Below, piece after piece: positions 16,754-26,553 of a DNA stretch of 64,000 nucleotides (position 1 is its first letter; every line of letters begins with the position of its first letter). The stretch is from contig CAZBMD010000003.1 in the NCBI GenBank assembly GCA_964493325.1, forward strand, positions 65,619-129,618, read 5' to 3'. This stretch comes from CAZBMD01 sp964493325. Lineage in GTDB: Bacteria > Babelota > Babeliae > Babelales > RVW-14. A model generated the notes under the pieces. That model was not told the DNA's origin and ran no database searches. It was given only the letters and a program-made list of their open reading frames with translations. The translations under genes and the position numbers were made by a program.

Positions 16754-18436
16754 ATGATCTGGATCAAATCGTTCAAGTTTTACGGCCGATGTACAGGTGC
16801 CTTGGTTTTGGGAATCGTTGTTTTTTGTACCTTGGCTTTCTTTGTTCCCTATATGGGATTTGATTCTGATTGTTTTGGATTAGTTTTTTTCAGCTCACTC
16901 CGTAATGGATTTTGGGATCATCTTGTTCATCTTGGTAAATCAATTCAGACGTCGTATGTGTCGCTCAACGACCTGAGTGAACATCAAGAAGGTCTCTTGA
17001 CGTACTATCGACCTTTGATGACCTTGTTTCATTACCTGAGTTACAATGTTTTTGGCGTTAACGGTACATCCTATTTTTTTTGTAATGTCGCGCTTCATGC
17101 CATTACTTCAAGTTTTTTATTTATTCTTTATTCGTTTCTTTTCTCGCCTGGTCTTGCTGCGCTTCTGACGCTTTTTTTCGCTTTTCACCCAGCGCTCATT
17201 ACCTCTTATGTTGGGGTAACATCGCATGTTGTTCCAACGTATGTTTTCTTTTTTGGCATGCTGCTTGCTTATCGCTTTTTTTTAGCAACGCATCGATTGG
17301 TTTGGTATATTCTTGCCGCTTTTTTATTTCTTGCATCGCTGTTGTGTTACGAAATTGTCATCGTTTTTCCATTTGTTTTGCTGCTGTTTTACGTCATGTT
17401 TGATAGAAAAAATGCTGTAAAAAAAACCTATCTGTTTTTTATTGCTTTACTTGGGTACGCAGTAGCGCGTATCTGTTTACTTGGCGGTGCGAGTAGCAAT
17501 GAGACTTCTTTTTTTTCGCCTATGAAATTGTTGATGCGTGCAATCAATAATTGGTATCAGGCCATCAAACCATTTTGGGGGATGCAAGGTTATTCAAAGG
17601 TGGTACCAGCAAGTTTGACTTTTTTACTACTTGCTTTGATTGTAAGTCACTTTTTAATGGAACCTGGAGCGCGAAAAAAGATTTTTTTCTTGGGCATAGC
17701 TTTCTTTGTTTTTGCGTGGCCAATAAGCATTGTTACTGGTGATGGCCGCTATTTTTATTTAGCAATTCCCTGCCTTGGCCTGATGCTTATTGATACACTT
17801 TTATGGTTGCAAAAAAGACTTTCTGTGCCCGTTGTTATCCCTGTGATGAGTGTTTTGATTGCGTGGGGAATTGTGCACGCGCATGGTGCCCTTGGGCAGC
17901 GCGGAGATCTTACGTTTAAACGAGATCAGGCATTTCATGAGTTGGCAAAAAGATATGGCAAGGAGAAAGATCTTAACCTGGTGATGCTTGGTACGCTGCA
18001 CTGTTACAAAAGTGAGACGCTTTTGATGCAGCAGGGCATGAGTCAGGCAGCACGATTATTTTTTGATAATAAAAATTTGCAGGCTTTTCACGTTACGCAG
18101 GCAAAAATTTGTGTAAGTAATTCTCCAAAGCAACCGTTTATAGTTGAACCCATTGACCGTGGGTACCGCTTTATCTCGCCAGACCCAGACAATCTTTTTT
18201 TTATGGTTCCGCATGGCTGGCATCAGGGCGATGTCATGCCATTTTCGATGGGCAGCATGTGTGTTAATGCAAAATCAGCAAGCTGGAAGGCGTACGATAT
18301 CTCATTTATTTTCAGTAATGTATGGTTAGAACGGCTAAACGTGGGGACTGCAGTTTTTGTGACGTTTGACCCTGTAAGCTGGTCGTTTGTAACACTAGAT
18401 AGTAGTCATCTTGCGTTATTAAAGGATAGTTTATGA
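16754..18436 (+). CDS. Multi-pass membrane glycosyltransferase, GT-C superfamily
   Basis: 560 residues with about ten hydrophobic segments followed by a soluble C-terminal domain of about 170 residues. The first extracytoplasmic loop has YMGFDSDC and later YYRPLMTLFHYLSY, the YRPL pattern common in GT-C proteins that use polyprenyl-phosphate sugars. It would transfer a sugar from a lipid carrier (possibly made by the GT2 at 11434) on the outer face of the inner membrane. GAGGAG lies just before the ATG. It overlaps the following GT4 by 4 bases. The exact acceptor is unknown. Confidence 0.7.
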   Translation: MIWIKSFKFYGRCTGALVLGIVVFCTLAFFVPYMGFDSDCFGLVFFSSLRNGFWDHLVHLGKSIQTSYVSLNDLSEHQEGLLTYYRPLMTLFHYLSYNVFGVNGTSYFFCNVALHAITSSFLFILYSFLFSPGLAALLTLFFAFHPALITSYVGVTSHVVPTYVFFFGMLLAYRFFLATHRLVWYILAAFLFLASLLCYEIVIVFPFVLLLFYVMFDRKNAVKKTYLFFIALLGYAVARICLLGGASSNETSFFSPMKLLMRAINNWYQAIKPFWGMQGYSKVVPASLTFLLLALIVSHFLMEPGARKKIFFLGIAFFVFAWPISIVTGDGRYFYLAIPCLGLMLIDTLLWLQKRLSVPVVIPVMSVLIAWGIVHAHGALGQRGDLTFKRDQAFHELAKRYGKEKDLNLVMLGTLHCYKSETLLMQQGMSQAARLFFDNKNLQAFHVTQAKICVSNSPKQPFIVEPIDRGYRFISPDPDNLFFMVPHGWHQGDVMPFSMGSMCVNAKSASWKAYDISFIFSNVWLERLNVGTAVFVTFDPVSWSFVTLDSSHLALLKDSL

Positions 18437-19605
18437 AGGTAGCGATTGCTGCAGGGGGTCGCTTCCATGCGATGCATCTTGCTCAGCAACTTGCTAAAAG
18501 GCAGAGCCTTGAGATGCTGATCACGTTTAGTTATTCTAAACATGATGAACAGAACATTCCTCGCCATCTTGTCCAGCAGAGTAAACGGTGCAAATTTCTT
18601 GATCAAGCGTTTCTCAAGTTACATCTTGGCCGTTTGATAACATCTTCATCATTCAATGTGGTTAAAGATAATATTTTCGATCGATTTGTTGGTAAGTGTG
18701 TGCAATCTATGCCTCCCGTTGATATTTTTGTTGGGTGGGCCCATTACGTTTTTAACAGTTTGCCTATCATCAAAAAACGGTCAAAAAAAATTATCATCGA
18801 ATCAGGGTCTTGTCATATTTTGGAGCAGCAGAAGCTCTTGCAGGATGAATATAAAAAGTTTCAGCTGCCGTATCCTCCCATTCATCAAAAAAATTATGAA
18901 AAAATGTTGCGCGAGTATGATGCCGCAGATTACATTATTGTTCCATCTTCATTTGCCTTTAGGAGTTTTGTGAGTCAGGGTGTTGCTGCAGAAAAGTTAC
19001 TTTTGGTGCCTTGCGGTGTTGACGTCGCATATTTTAATCGAAGCCTTCCGATACAAGTTCCTCAAAAATTTACTGTTATTTTTGTTGGGCTTTTGAGTAT
19101 TCGCAAGGGAGTGCAATATCTTTTGCAAGCATGGAAAAATGTGGCATTACCTCAAAGTGAGACCGAGCTTATTTTAGTTGGAGCTCTTCAAAAAGATTTG
19201 GCAGCAGTGATGTCTAAAATACCGCAGATGTGTAACGTAAGGGTCTACGGATCATGTGATCGTGCAACTTTGCGAGAACTTTATTATCGTTCTTCGCTAC
19301 TTGTTCTACCATCTATCGAAGATGGTTTTGGCATGGTTTTGGGAGAAGCAATGGCTGCCGGATTACCCGTAGTAACGACTGCTCATTCGGCAGGACAAGA
19401 TATTATTGTCGATGGCATGCATGGTTTTGTAGTACAATCAGCAAGTACAGATGCGCTTGCTGAAAAAATTGCCTGGTGTTATCACCATCAAGAAGCGGCA
19501 CAAAACATGGGTATTCAGGGTAACGATCACATTCAATCGTACACGTGGGATAAGTATGGAGAACGCGTTTACGCAACCTACCAAAACATAATGGAAGCAT
19601 CGTGA
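18433..19605 (+). CDS. Glycosyltransferase family 4
   Basis: 390 residues, GT-B fold. The C-terminal half has FVGLLSIRKGVQYLLQAW and the E-x7-E nucleotide-sugar motif EDGFGMVLGEAMAAGLPVV. The N-terminal half is the acceptor-binding domain. It is cytoplasmic and retaining, probably building the repeat unit or lipid-linked glycan. It overlaps both neighbours (ATGA with the GT-C gene, GTGA with the flippase), so all three are coupled. Confidence 0.9.
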   Translation: MKVAIAAGGRFHAMHLAQQLAKRQSLEMLITFSYSKHDEQNIPRHLVQQSKRCKFLDQAFLKLHLGRLITSSSFNVVKDNIFDRFVGKCVQSMPPVDIFVGWAHYVFNSLPIIKKRSKKIIIESGSCHILEQQKLLQDEYKKFQLPYPPIHQKNYEKMLREYDAADYIIVPSSFAFRSFVSQGVAAEKLLLVPCGVDVAYFNRSLPIQVPQKFTVIFVGLLSIRKGVQYLLQAWKNVALPQSETELILVGALQKDLAAVMSKIPQMCNVRVYGSCDRATLRELYYRSSLLVLPSIEDGFGMVLGEAMAAGLPVVTTAHSAGQDIIVDGMHGFVVQSASTDALAEKIAWCYHHQEAAQNMGIQGNDHIQSYTWDKYGERVYATYQNIMEAS

Positions 19606-20918
19606 ATGAAATAGCCAAAGAAAAAATAATAAAAAATTTTATATCCCTCAGCTTGGGGCAGTATGGCGGGATGCTGTGTAATATTACCTTGTCCATCTGG
19701 TTGACGCGCATTCTTTCGCCCAAAGAGTTTGGCATGCTCGCCATCGCTCTCTTCTACTTTATTTTTTTTAATTGGATTGTTGAATGGGGCTGGGAGCAAG
19801 GCTTTATGGCTCACAAAGAGATTCCTCTTGAAAAAGCAGCTAGTACTCATTTTTGGATTCGCTGTATTTTGGGCTTGGTGCCGCTGTTGACGTTTGGGGT
19901 CGGCTACATTTTTTTTCATAAATATTCTTTTATGCAGCATGGCGATTTATTTCTGCCGCTTGCCGGCATTTATTGGATGGAAAAGCTTGGCCTAACGTAT
20001 CGTACTATTCTTGAAAGGACGTATCGACTTGATATGCTTGCAGGTCTTGAATTTGTTACTACGGTTGGCAGCTATATTGTTGCAATTATTGCAGCGTTTC
20101 ATGGATTTGGTGTGTATAGTTTGGTGCTGCAACGACTTGTCGAAAAAGGGCTGATCTCGCTTGCCTACTTTTTTGCAAGCCCATGGAAGATAGGCTTTGA
20201 TTTTGACTGTAAGGTGGCAAAACTATTTTTTAAGACCTATGGTTTGCCAACCTGGCTGGGCGGTATATTTAGCTTGACCATTTATGATTTTATGCCCTTT
20301 TTGATTGGTATGCTTAGCAATACCACGCAGGCAGGATTGTACGCAAAAGCATTTTCTATGGCAACATTTCCCGTTATGTTGACCGGAATCTTTGCACGCC
20401 TCACTGTGCCGCTTTACACACGATATCAGTTTGATCGTGTAGAGATGAAAAAAATATTTGTGAACGCGCAAGGAATTAAAATAATTCTTCTCATTCCCAC
20501 GCAGCTTGCTATGGGTATTTTTGCGCACCTATGGATCCCCAAACTATTTGGGGCTCAATGGCTTCCGATGATTCCTATTTATCAAATGATGACGGTATAT
20601 GGCATTGCGCGTGCATTTTTTGATGATGTACCGGCAATCTATCTGTATGGCCTGCGCCAACCGTGGGTACTGACCAAAAGTCAAATTCTGCAGTCGTGCA
20701 TTATTATGCTTCTAGGGCCTTTACTTGTTCTTAAGTTACAAGCGTTTGGCGGAGCTTGTGCGATTAGTGCGATGTTAACAATAGCTGCTGTGCTTTTTTG
20801 GCGAGACGTTTTTTGTGACTTGGAGTGTGGATTGCGGGATTTTATTATTTTTTTTATAACGCTTCCTCGCACCGTTACATCATCGATTCATGTGTTAATC
20901 TCAAAAACGGCACGATAG
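19602..20918 (+). CDS. Wzx-like polysaccharide flippase (MATE/MOP superfamily)
   Basis: 438 residues and about 12 hydrophobic spans. The N-terminus LGQYGGMLCNITLSIWLTRILSPKEFGMLA is typical of oligosaccharide flippases of the polysaccharide_synt family. It would move undecaprenyl-linked oligosaccharide across the inner membrane. The start is GTG at 19602, overlapping the preceding stop. No Wzy polymerase or WaaL ligase is recognisable in the window, so the later steps lie elsewhere or differ. Confidence 0.87.
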   Translation: MNEIAKEKIIKNFISLSLGQYGGMLCNITLSIWLTRILSPKEFGMLAIALFYFIFFNWIVEWGWEQGFMAHKEIPLEKAASTHFWIRCILGLVPLLTFGVGYIFFHKYSFMQHGDLFLPLAGIYWMEKLGLTYRTILERTYRLDMLAGLEFVTTVGSYIVAIIAAFHGFGVYSLVLQRLVEKGLISLAYFFASPWKIGFDFDCKVAKLFFKTYGLPTWLGGIFSLTIYDFMPFLIGMLSNTTQAGLYAKAFSMATFPVMLTGIFARLTVPLYTRYQFDRVEMKKIFVNAQGIKIILLIPTQLAMGIFAHLWIPKLFGAQWLPMIPIYQMMTVYGIARAFFDDVPAIYLYGLRQPWVLTKSQILQSCIIMLLGPLLVLKLQAFGGACAISAMLTIAAVLFWRDVFCDLECGLRDFIIFFITLPRTVTSSIHVLISKTAR

Positions 20919-20925
20919 AGGTTTT

Positions 20926-22020
20926 GTGAATAAGACTATTTTACTTGTTGGAGCCGTTAGTAGTAATCCAGCGCAGTACACGTATGCTCCTTCGTTTGCA
21001 AGGGCTCTACAAAAACTTGGCAACACGGTTGTTCTTTTTAACAATAAAAAGAAGCTATTGCCATTCAGCATCAATCGTCTTACTCGTTTGAATAATTATC
21101 TGATTAATAAACAGCTGCTCAGTACCGTAAAAAAACTCAAACCTCAGATCATTTTTTTGATCAAAGCTGACAATATTTTCAGTTCTACATTGCGTGCGAT
21201 AAAAAAAACAGATCCTACAGTGCGGCTGATAAATTTCTATCCGGACAACCCATTTGTTTTCTGGAACGGTAATTCAAATACAAACGTTCTAGAATCGTTG
21301 CCATACTATGACGATTTTTTGATCTGGTCATCAATGCTGGTTCCCGTGCTTGAAAGTGCTGGATGTAAGCGTGTTCATTACTTTCCACTTGGGTTTGATG
21401 ATGATTTATTCGCCATAGATTCTATTGCCATTCCCTCTGATCGCTATCAAACAGATGTTTGTTTTGTGGGCACTTGGGAGCCTGAGCGTGAGCGGTGGTT
21501 GAGCGATGTCTGTCAGCGCCTGCCCAACCTTGCAGTTGCCATTTGGGGGGATTTGTGGAGCGTGCATATCAAGCCTGGGCATATTCTGTATGAAAAAATT
21601 AGAGGTAACGCGATTTATGGCACCGATATGATTCGCATTTTTCAGCAATCAAAAATTGTACTCAATTTTATCAGGCAACAAAATGCATCTGCTCACAACA
21701 TGAGGACGTTTGAGGTTCCTGCCTGCAAGGCTTTTTTGCTGACTCAAAGAACAAAAGAACAAGCTCAAGAGCTTTTTCAAGAAGGACATAGTATTGAGTG
21801 TTTTGAATCGATAGATGAACTTATTGTGAAAATCGAGAAATTTATTGACGATAAAAACGAGCATGTAAAACGATCTATTATTGATTGTGGATATAACGTA
21901 GTGCAGCAATTTAGTCTTACCAGATTATTAAAAAATTTTTTCGCGGAGCGAGAAACAACTTATTTTACTCAACCGAAAAGTAGAGGAGGCTTTCATGACA
22001 AACCCTTTATATCAATCTAA
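20926..22020 (+). CDS. CgeB-like glycosyltransferase
   Basis: 364 residues, GTG start with AGAGG upstream. The central GTWEPERERWL and the C-terminal RTFEVPACKAFLLT...ELFQEGHSIECFES region match CgeB-type proteins (GT-B fold with a C-terminal Glycos_transf_1_2 domain). Members glycosylate surface structures or spores. The gene is in the cluster, 7 bases after the flippase, and overlaps the methyltransferase by 26 bases. Donor and acceptor unknown. Confidence 0.75.
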   Translation: MNKTILLVGAVSSNPAQYTYAPSFARALQKLGNTVVLFNNKKKLLPFSINRLTRLNNYLINKQLLSTVKKLKPQIIFLIKADNIFSSTLRAIKKTDPTVRLINFYPDNPFVFWNGNSNTNVLESLPYYDDFLIWSSMLVPVLESAGCKRVHYFPLGFDDDLFAIDSIAIPSDRYQTDVCFVGTWEPERERWLSDVCQRLPNLAVAIWGDLWSVHIKPGHILYEKIRGNAIYGTDMIRIFQQSKIVLNFIRQQNASAHNMRTFEVPACKAFLLTQRTKEQAQELFQEGHSIECFESIDELIVKIEKFIDDKNEHVKRSIIDCGYNVVQQFSLTRLLKNFFAERETTYFTQPKSRGGFHDKPFISI

Positions 22021-22675
22021 GCTCTCTGATGTAAAATTAAAATACATTGCTGAGTATCTTTCTGGCAAAGCTATTCTTGACGTTGGAGCTGGTCGTTGTT
22101 ACTACGGTCAGTGGCTGCTTGATCTTGATAAAAATTTGAATATTACGGCTATTGATTGGTTGGAGCAGGAACCAATTCCTGGCATCAAACTTTTGCAGAT
22201 GGATTTGGAAGAACCAATTGGTTTGCCTTCAGAAAATTTTAATACTATTTTTGCTTTTGATATCATCGAGCATATCTCGCACGAGGCGCAATTTGTAAAA
22301 GAGCTTTTTCGGCTGTGCTCGCCAGGGGGTTATTTGCTTGGTTCTGTTCCACATGATAATGATGGTTTTCTTCCAGCGTATAATTTGACGTTTAATCATC
22401 GAAGTGACTTGACGCATAAGCGGTATTACATTCCGCAAACGCTTGAAAAAGTTTTAAAAGATTCTGGATTTGAAGTTATTTGTATCGATCAGCAAGGCGG
22501 AGTGTCGCCTCAGGTGATTGCAGAGTTCTTCCCTTCAATGGTACAATTTGGTGTAAAAAAAATGGTGGGGTTGCTGCGACGCATTGGTTTGATTAACACA
22601 AAGCGTTTATCATCAGACCTTTTGTTCGTTGCCCGCAAGAAAAATTTAGGAGAGATTGCAAATGAAAACCATTGA
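21995..22675 (+). CDS. SAM-dependent methyltransferase, class I
   Basis: 226 residues. ILDVGAGRCYYGQWL is motif I (SAM binding); AFDIIEHISH and LCSPGGYLLGSVPHD are typical of the Methyltransf_11/25 group. The ATG follows AGAGGAGG inside the end of the CgeB gene. It probably O-methylates a sugar of the glycan, judged from its place between transferases. A role in some other small-molecule methylation cannot be excluded. Confidence 0.8.
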   Translation: MTNPLYQSKLSDVKLKYIAEYLSGKAILDVGAGRCYYGQWLLDLDKNLNITAIDWLEQEPIPGIKLLQMDLEEPIGLPSENFNTIFAFDIIEHISHEAQFVKELFRLCSPGGYLLGSVPHDNDGFLPAYNLTFNHRSDLTHKRYYIPQTLEKVLKDSGFEVICIDQQGGVSPQVIAEFFPSMVQFGVKKMVGLLRRIGLINTKRLSSDLLFVARKKNLGEIANENH

Positions 22676-23966
22676 TAAAAAGCCAAGAATTGCCATTATA
22701 ACATTACGCAATTCCTATACCTATGGAGGCATTTTTTCATCAGTTAAAGAAGTGCATAAATTTTGCTCTCAGTATTTTGATCCGACTGTTTTTTTTCTTG
22801 GTTTCGATCACGAAATCTCTGCAAATTTGCGTGCTTTTAAATTTGTTTCATCCACAAAACCACTCACTTTTTTTGGTATGAATTGTGTAGAAATTGGCTC
22901 TCGGTGGGCTTTTTGGGAGCCTGGTCATTATTCGTTTACCGTTGAGCAGTGGAAAGTGTTGCTCAAGGACTTTGATTACTTTTTTGTGGTGAGTGGGACC
23001 TGTATTGCTGCGCATCCCCTGGTTCTGCTTGATAAAAAATTTGTGATGTGGGCTTCAACTCCCTATAACGAAGATCGTGCTGAGCGCGTGAAACAGCTTT
23101 CTGGCATCTATGCTTTTATAAACAGGTTAGCAAATCCTTTTATGAATCGCATTGAGAAAAGCATTTTGACAAAGGCCTCCTATATTTTTGCTTTGAGTAC
23201 CTATTCAAAAATAAAATTTTCCTCAATTTTGGGTAAGCCTCGAGCAAATATGGTCATTTGTGGTTATCCTATTACTGCTAACAAATTGACCAATTTTCAA
23301 AATAACAACGAACCGATTATCATAGCCGTTGGTCGGTTTAGCGATCCGCGAAAAAATATTGATATGCTTATTCGTTCGTTTGAAAAAATTCATCAGCAGA
23401 TACCCAAAGCAAAGCTTTTCATTATTGGTAAAAAACCGTCAGAGGATAAGCTCAGTTCTATTGCTGCGTTGCCCTGTGCCCCTCAGGTAACATTCACTGG
23501 GCAGGTCAGCCAGGCCGATCTTAACAAGATGTACCACATGGCATCGCTCATGCTGATTACATCGTATCAAGAGGGCTTGGGCATCTCTGGTCTTGAAGCT
23601 CTTGCCCGTGGTGTGCCCATTGTAGCAACAGACTGTGGTGGGACGCGTGATTATGTTATTAATGATTATACTGGTTATCTGGTGGATCAAAATAATGATG
23701 AAAAGATGGCTCAAAAGGCGCTTCACATATTTACAACGCCAGAGTTGCATGATCAGATGGCGCGTAATGCGTTGCAATTTATTGAAGAGTCTTTTTCGGA
23801 GAAAAAAATTTATGATCAATTTAAGCAAGGACTGGTTACAACATATCCCGAGCTTCAGCAGCTCTTTGCTACATACGATAAGAACAATCAGGATGCGTTG
23901 TCTCAAGGGTATAATATGACGCAACCCGTTGTACCGTTGATGATGAATGAACGTTCTGGTTATTAG
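22662..23966 (+). CDS. Glycosyltransferase family 4
   Basis: 434 residues from the ATG at 22662 (TTAGGAGAG upstream), preferred over the TTG at 22656. GT-B: IAVGRFSDPRKNIDMLIRSF opens the donor-binding half, and EGLGISGLEALARGVPIVATD is the E-x7-E region. The N-terminal half includes an unusual aromatic-rich acceptor domain. It overlaps the methyltransferase by 14 bases and the next GT4 by 20. Substrates not predictable. Confidence 0.88.
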   Translation: MKTIDKKPRIAIITLRNSYTYGGIFSSVKEVHKFCSQYFDPTVFFLGFDHEISANLRAFKFVSSTKPLTFFGMNCVEIGSRWAFWEPGHYSFTVEQWKVLLKDFDYFFVVSGTCIAAHPLVLLDKKFVMWASTPYNEDRAERVKQLSGIYAFINRLANPFMNRIEKSILTKASYIFALSTYSKIKFSSILGKPRANMVICGYPITANKLTNFQNNNEPIIIAVGRFSDPRKNIDMLIRSFEKIHQQIPKAKLFIIGKKPSEDKLSSIAALPCAPQVTFTGQVSQADLNKMYHMASLMLITSYQEGLGISGLEALARGVPIVATDCGGTRDYVINDYTGYLVDQNNDEKMAQKALHIFTTPELHDQMARNALQFIEESFSEKKIYDQFKQGLVTTYPELQQLFATYDKNNQDALSQGYNMTQPVVPLMMNERSGY

Positions 23967-25101
23967 TCATACCTACATTGCTGCAATCAATCGTGAAAAA
24001 TGGCGCGTACTTGCAGGGTGCAATCCTGATGTTCAGGTTACGGTAGTCTGCCCCACCACCTGGCCATCGTGCCTTTTTTCACATCGGGTATCGGCTGCTG
24101 ATGTTGCAGCTGATGATTTAAAAAATTGCCACTTTATCCCTCTTCCTGCTTTTTGGACGGGGAATGAGGTGAAATATTTTTATTCATTTTTCCAGTTATT
24201 ACGCGTTTTAAAATCATGTAGACCGGATGTCATTCAGGTTGAGCAAGGGGTGTGTGCGCTCAGCTATCTTCAGGTTATTATTTTTGCAAAGTTGCTTCGA
24301 CTAAAATCCCGCTTTATTTTTTTTACTTGGATTAACTGGGAAGTTAAGCGGTCGCTTTCTCGTCGTTTGGTTTGGCAGTGGGTGGAGCGTTTTAATGCAT
24401 ATTTTTCAGACGGCGCTTTTGCAGGCAATCAAAAAGCAAAAGAGATTTTACAAAAAAATGGTTTTCACAAAACGATTACCGTGCTTCCGCAGCTTGGTGT
24501 TGATACCAAAATTTTTTATCCGGCCGTTGAGACTAATGTTGCTGGTCATCATAAAATTTTGTACGTCGGTCGTCTTGTTGTAGAAAAAGGCATTTTTCTT
24601 CTGCTGCGTGCATTTGCTTTGTTGAGTAAGCAGCAACCAGGATGGCAATTAGTTTTTGTGGGCAAAGGTCCTGATTGTGAAAAACTTAAACAAGAGATTC
24701 AAGGTTTACAGCTTGAAGATGCGGTAAAAATCCAAGACCCCGTTTCTCACGAGAAGATAGCGCCTTTGTTGCGTAGCGCTGATATTCTTGTTTTACCATC
24801 GTATGATACTCTTGAATGGAAAGAACAATTTGGTCACGTGCTCATCGAAGCAATGGCCTGTAAGATTCCAGTAGTCGGTAGCACCGGTGGTGAAATTCCG
24901 CATGTGATTTCAGATGCGGGACTTGTTTTTGAGCAAAAAAATGAGATTAATTTGTGCGAAAAGTTAGGCTTGCTGATGTGCGATGAGAAAATGCGAAAGT
25001 CGCTTGGTGAAAAAGGCTACAAGCGGGTGATGAAATTATATTCGCATGAAGCGATAGCACAAGCAGCGATGAAGGTGTGGCAAAAAGTAAGAGAGGCCTA
25101 A
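23947..25101 (+). CDS. Glycosyltransferase family 4, last gene of the main glycan cluster
   Basis: 384 residues. ILYVGRLVVEKGIFLLLRAF starts the donor domain, followed by WKEQFGHVLIEAMACKIPVVGS with the E-x7-E motif. It starts inside the preceding GT4. Bases 24815-25076 of this gene are duplicated at 26218-26479 with about 93% identity, and the two copies flank the secreted protein at 25174-25983. A GGCCTA-ATT-TAGGCC hairpin at 25093-25108 spans the stop codon and may end the operon. Confidence 0.9.
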   Translation: MNVLVISHTYIAAINREKWRVLAGCNPDVQVTVVCPTTWPSCLFSHRVSAADVAADDLKNCHFIPLPAFWTGNEVKYFYSFFQLLRVLKSCRPDVIQVEQGVCALSYLQVIIFAKLLRLKSRFIFFTWINWEVKRSLSRRLVWQWVERFNAYFSDGAFAGNQKAKEILQKNGFHKTITVLPQLGVDTKIFYPAVETNVAGHHKILYVGRLVVEKGIFLLLRAFALLSKQQPGWQLVFVGKGPDCEKLKQEIQGLQLEDAVKIQDPVSHEKIAPLLRSADILVLPSYDTLEWKEQFGHVLIEAMACKIPVVGSTGGEIPHVISDAGLVFEQKNEINLCEKLGLLMCDEKMRKSLGEKGYKRVMKLYSHEAIAQAAMKVWQKVREA

Positions 25102-25173
25102 TTTAGGCCCCTCAATAAATTATTGGTTTGCTCGTCGATGCGATCTGCTGCGAATTCTTATTTGTTCTATTCT

Positions 25174-25983
25174 TTAATCTGAATGATAATCACATTTTTT
25201 TCCATTGTTTTTTTGTTGTTCAGCGATAGCATAGATTTGCTTTTGATTTAAATAATCTTTGCCAGACAAGCCGTAACGCAAGTGCCCGAGTTTTTCTGAG
25301 CAGCATCCACATTTCATAATAGTCAGAGCTGAAAGGTCAGCACGTCGTTCTGTGTACTCATCGTTCTTTTGCAGAAAGAATGTTTTAAGTTTTGACTCAG
25401 GAAGAAATTTCCAGAGGAGTACGCCGATTGCCATATCATTATATTTGACGTGGCTGGCCTCATGATATATGGTAAAGTGTTCTATATTTCTATTCATCAG
25501 AGCCTTTTCATTAATATAGATTCCCTTGAAAGTTGCCTCTCCGACTGTTGTAGAAGAAATGCCTTCTACAGAGTATGTAGAAGGCATTTCTTCTAAAGAG
25601 TATAAGGGAAGTTGGTTTTCAGGGTTAATTCCCAAAGCTTTGTATGCATGATTAAGGATATTTTTCATATAGTTGCTTGCAGGTTTTTTATCACTAAGAT
25701 CGCTTTGAGTCACATATTTATTAGGCTGTTTTCGAGAAAGTTCGGTCATAAACTTTGACTGACAGAAAGTATCATATGCAGCGCGTACTTTTGCGTTATC
25801 GTTTGTATATTGGTACTTTTCTTTTTCTTTCTCGTATGTTGCTTTTACTCTATCAACTGAAGCAAGAACGTTTGGGCCGTCTTTTTTCATAGAATCCATG
25901 ACTGGTCCACAAATCATGGGATTTACTTGTGTTGCTTGACTGCCGGTTAGAAGGAGGATTAGGGAAAACAGTATCTTTTTCAT
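25174..25983 (-). CDS. Secreted HExxH zinc-peptidase-like protein
   Basis: 269 residues from the ATG at 25983 (AGG spaced correctly upstream; a GTG at 25995 is less likely). Signal peptide MKKILFSLILLLTGSQA. In the second half FTIYHEASHVKYNDMA gives an HExxH zinc motif (HEASH), and YTERRADLSA, about 33 residues later, could supply the third ligand (E or D), as in M48-like peptidases. The C-terminus has a Cys cluster CGCCSEKLGH. It lies between a glycosyltransferase gene and a duplicated piece of it, so it may be a late insertion. Possible host-directed protease; not proven. Confidence 0.68.
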   Translation of the reverse strand: MKKILFSLILLLTGSQATQVNPMICGPVMDSMKKDGPNVLASVDRVKATYEKEKEKYQYTNDNAKVRAAYDTFCQSKFMTELSRKQPNKYVTQSDLSDKKPASNYMKNILNHAYKALGINPENQLPLYSLEEMPSTYSVEGISSTTVGEATFKGIYINEKALMNRNIEHFTIYHEASHVKYNDMAIGVLLWKFLPESKLKTFFLQKNDEYTERRADLSALTIMKCGCCSEKLGHLRYGLSGKDYLNQKQIYAIAEQQKNNGKKCDYHSD

Positions 25984-26217
25984 ATAAAACCTCACATTTT
26001 AAAGAAAACTTACTCTAATTATCTCAAGTTTACCCTTTTTAATAAATTTGTCAAATAGCATTAATGAGTTAAAAAAATAGGAGAAAGTTTTCTTATTATA
26101 AAGTATGATAAAGTAATGTATTTTCAGCAAAAAGGCTTCAATTTGTTTGATTTTTGGCCTTATATGGCCAAAATTATATTGTATTTTCGACCATGGATGG
26201 TTAAAAATCACGGCTAT

Positions 26218-26507
26218 AATGGAAAGAACAATTTGGTCATGTGCTCATCGAAGCAATGGCCTGTAAGATTCCAGTAGTCGGTAGCACCGGTGGCGAAATT
26301 CTCCACGTGATTTCAGATGCGGGACTTGTTTTCGAGCAAAAAAATGAGATTAATTTGTGTGAAAAGTTAGGCTTACTGATGTGCGATGAGAAAAAGCGAA
26401 AGTCGCTTGGCGAAAAAGGCTATGAGCGCGCGATGGAATTATATTCGCATGAAGCGATAGCTCGAGCAACGATGAAGGTTTTGATTGATAAGAGGTGTCG
26501 ACATTAG
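26218..26507 (+). pseudogene. Fragment of the upstream GT4 gene (duplicated 3' end)
   Basis: Bases 26218-26479 align without gaps to 24815-25076 (offset 1403); I count 18 differences in 262 bases. The open frame (GTG at 26241 to 26507) encodes only the last part of the donor domain, has no ribosome-binding site and diverges at the C-terminus (VLIDKRCRH). Most changes are synonymous or conservative, so the copy diverged under some constraint or by recent conversion. It is best read as a non-functional remnant left by a duplication. Confidence 0.85.
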
Positions 26508-26525
26508 GTATTCGGCACCTCTTAT
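26488..26525 (+). terminator. Hairpin after the GT4 fragment
   Basis: ATAAGAGGTGTCG-n12-CGGCACCTCTTAT, a 13-bp stem with one G-U pair. The T-tract is poor (TTGATT). It may also serve the convergent gene at 26554. Confidence 0.4.
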
Positions 26526-26553
26526 TTGATTAGGTTAAAATTTTATTAAGAAT

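Noticed and set aside
23439..23924. 161-codon open frame on the minus strand
   Set aside because: It lies opposite the GT4 gene at 22662-23966, whose motifs are clear; the minus frame looks like composition noise.
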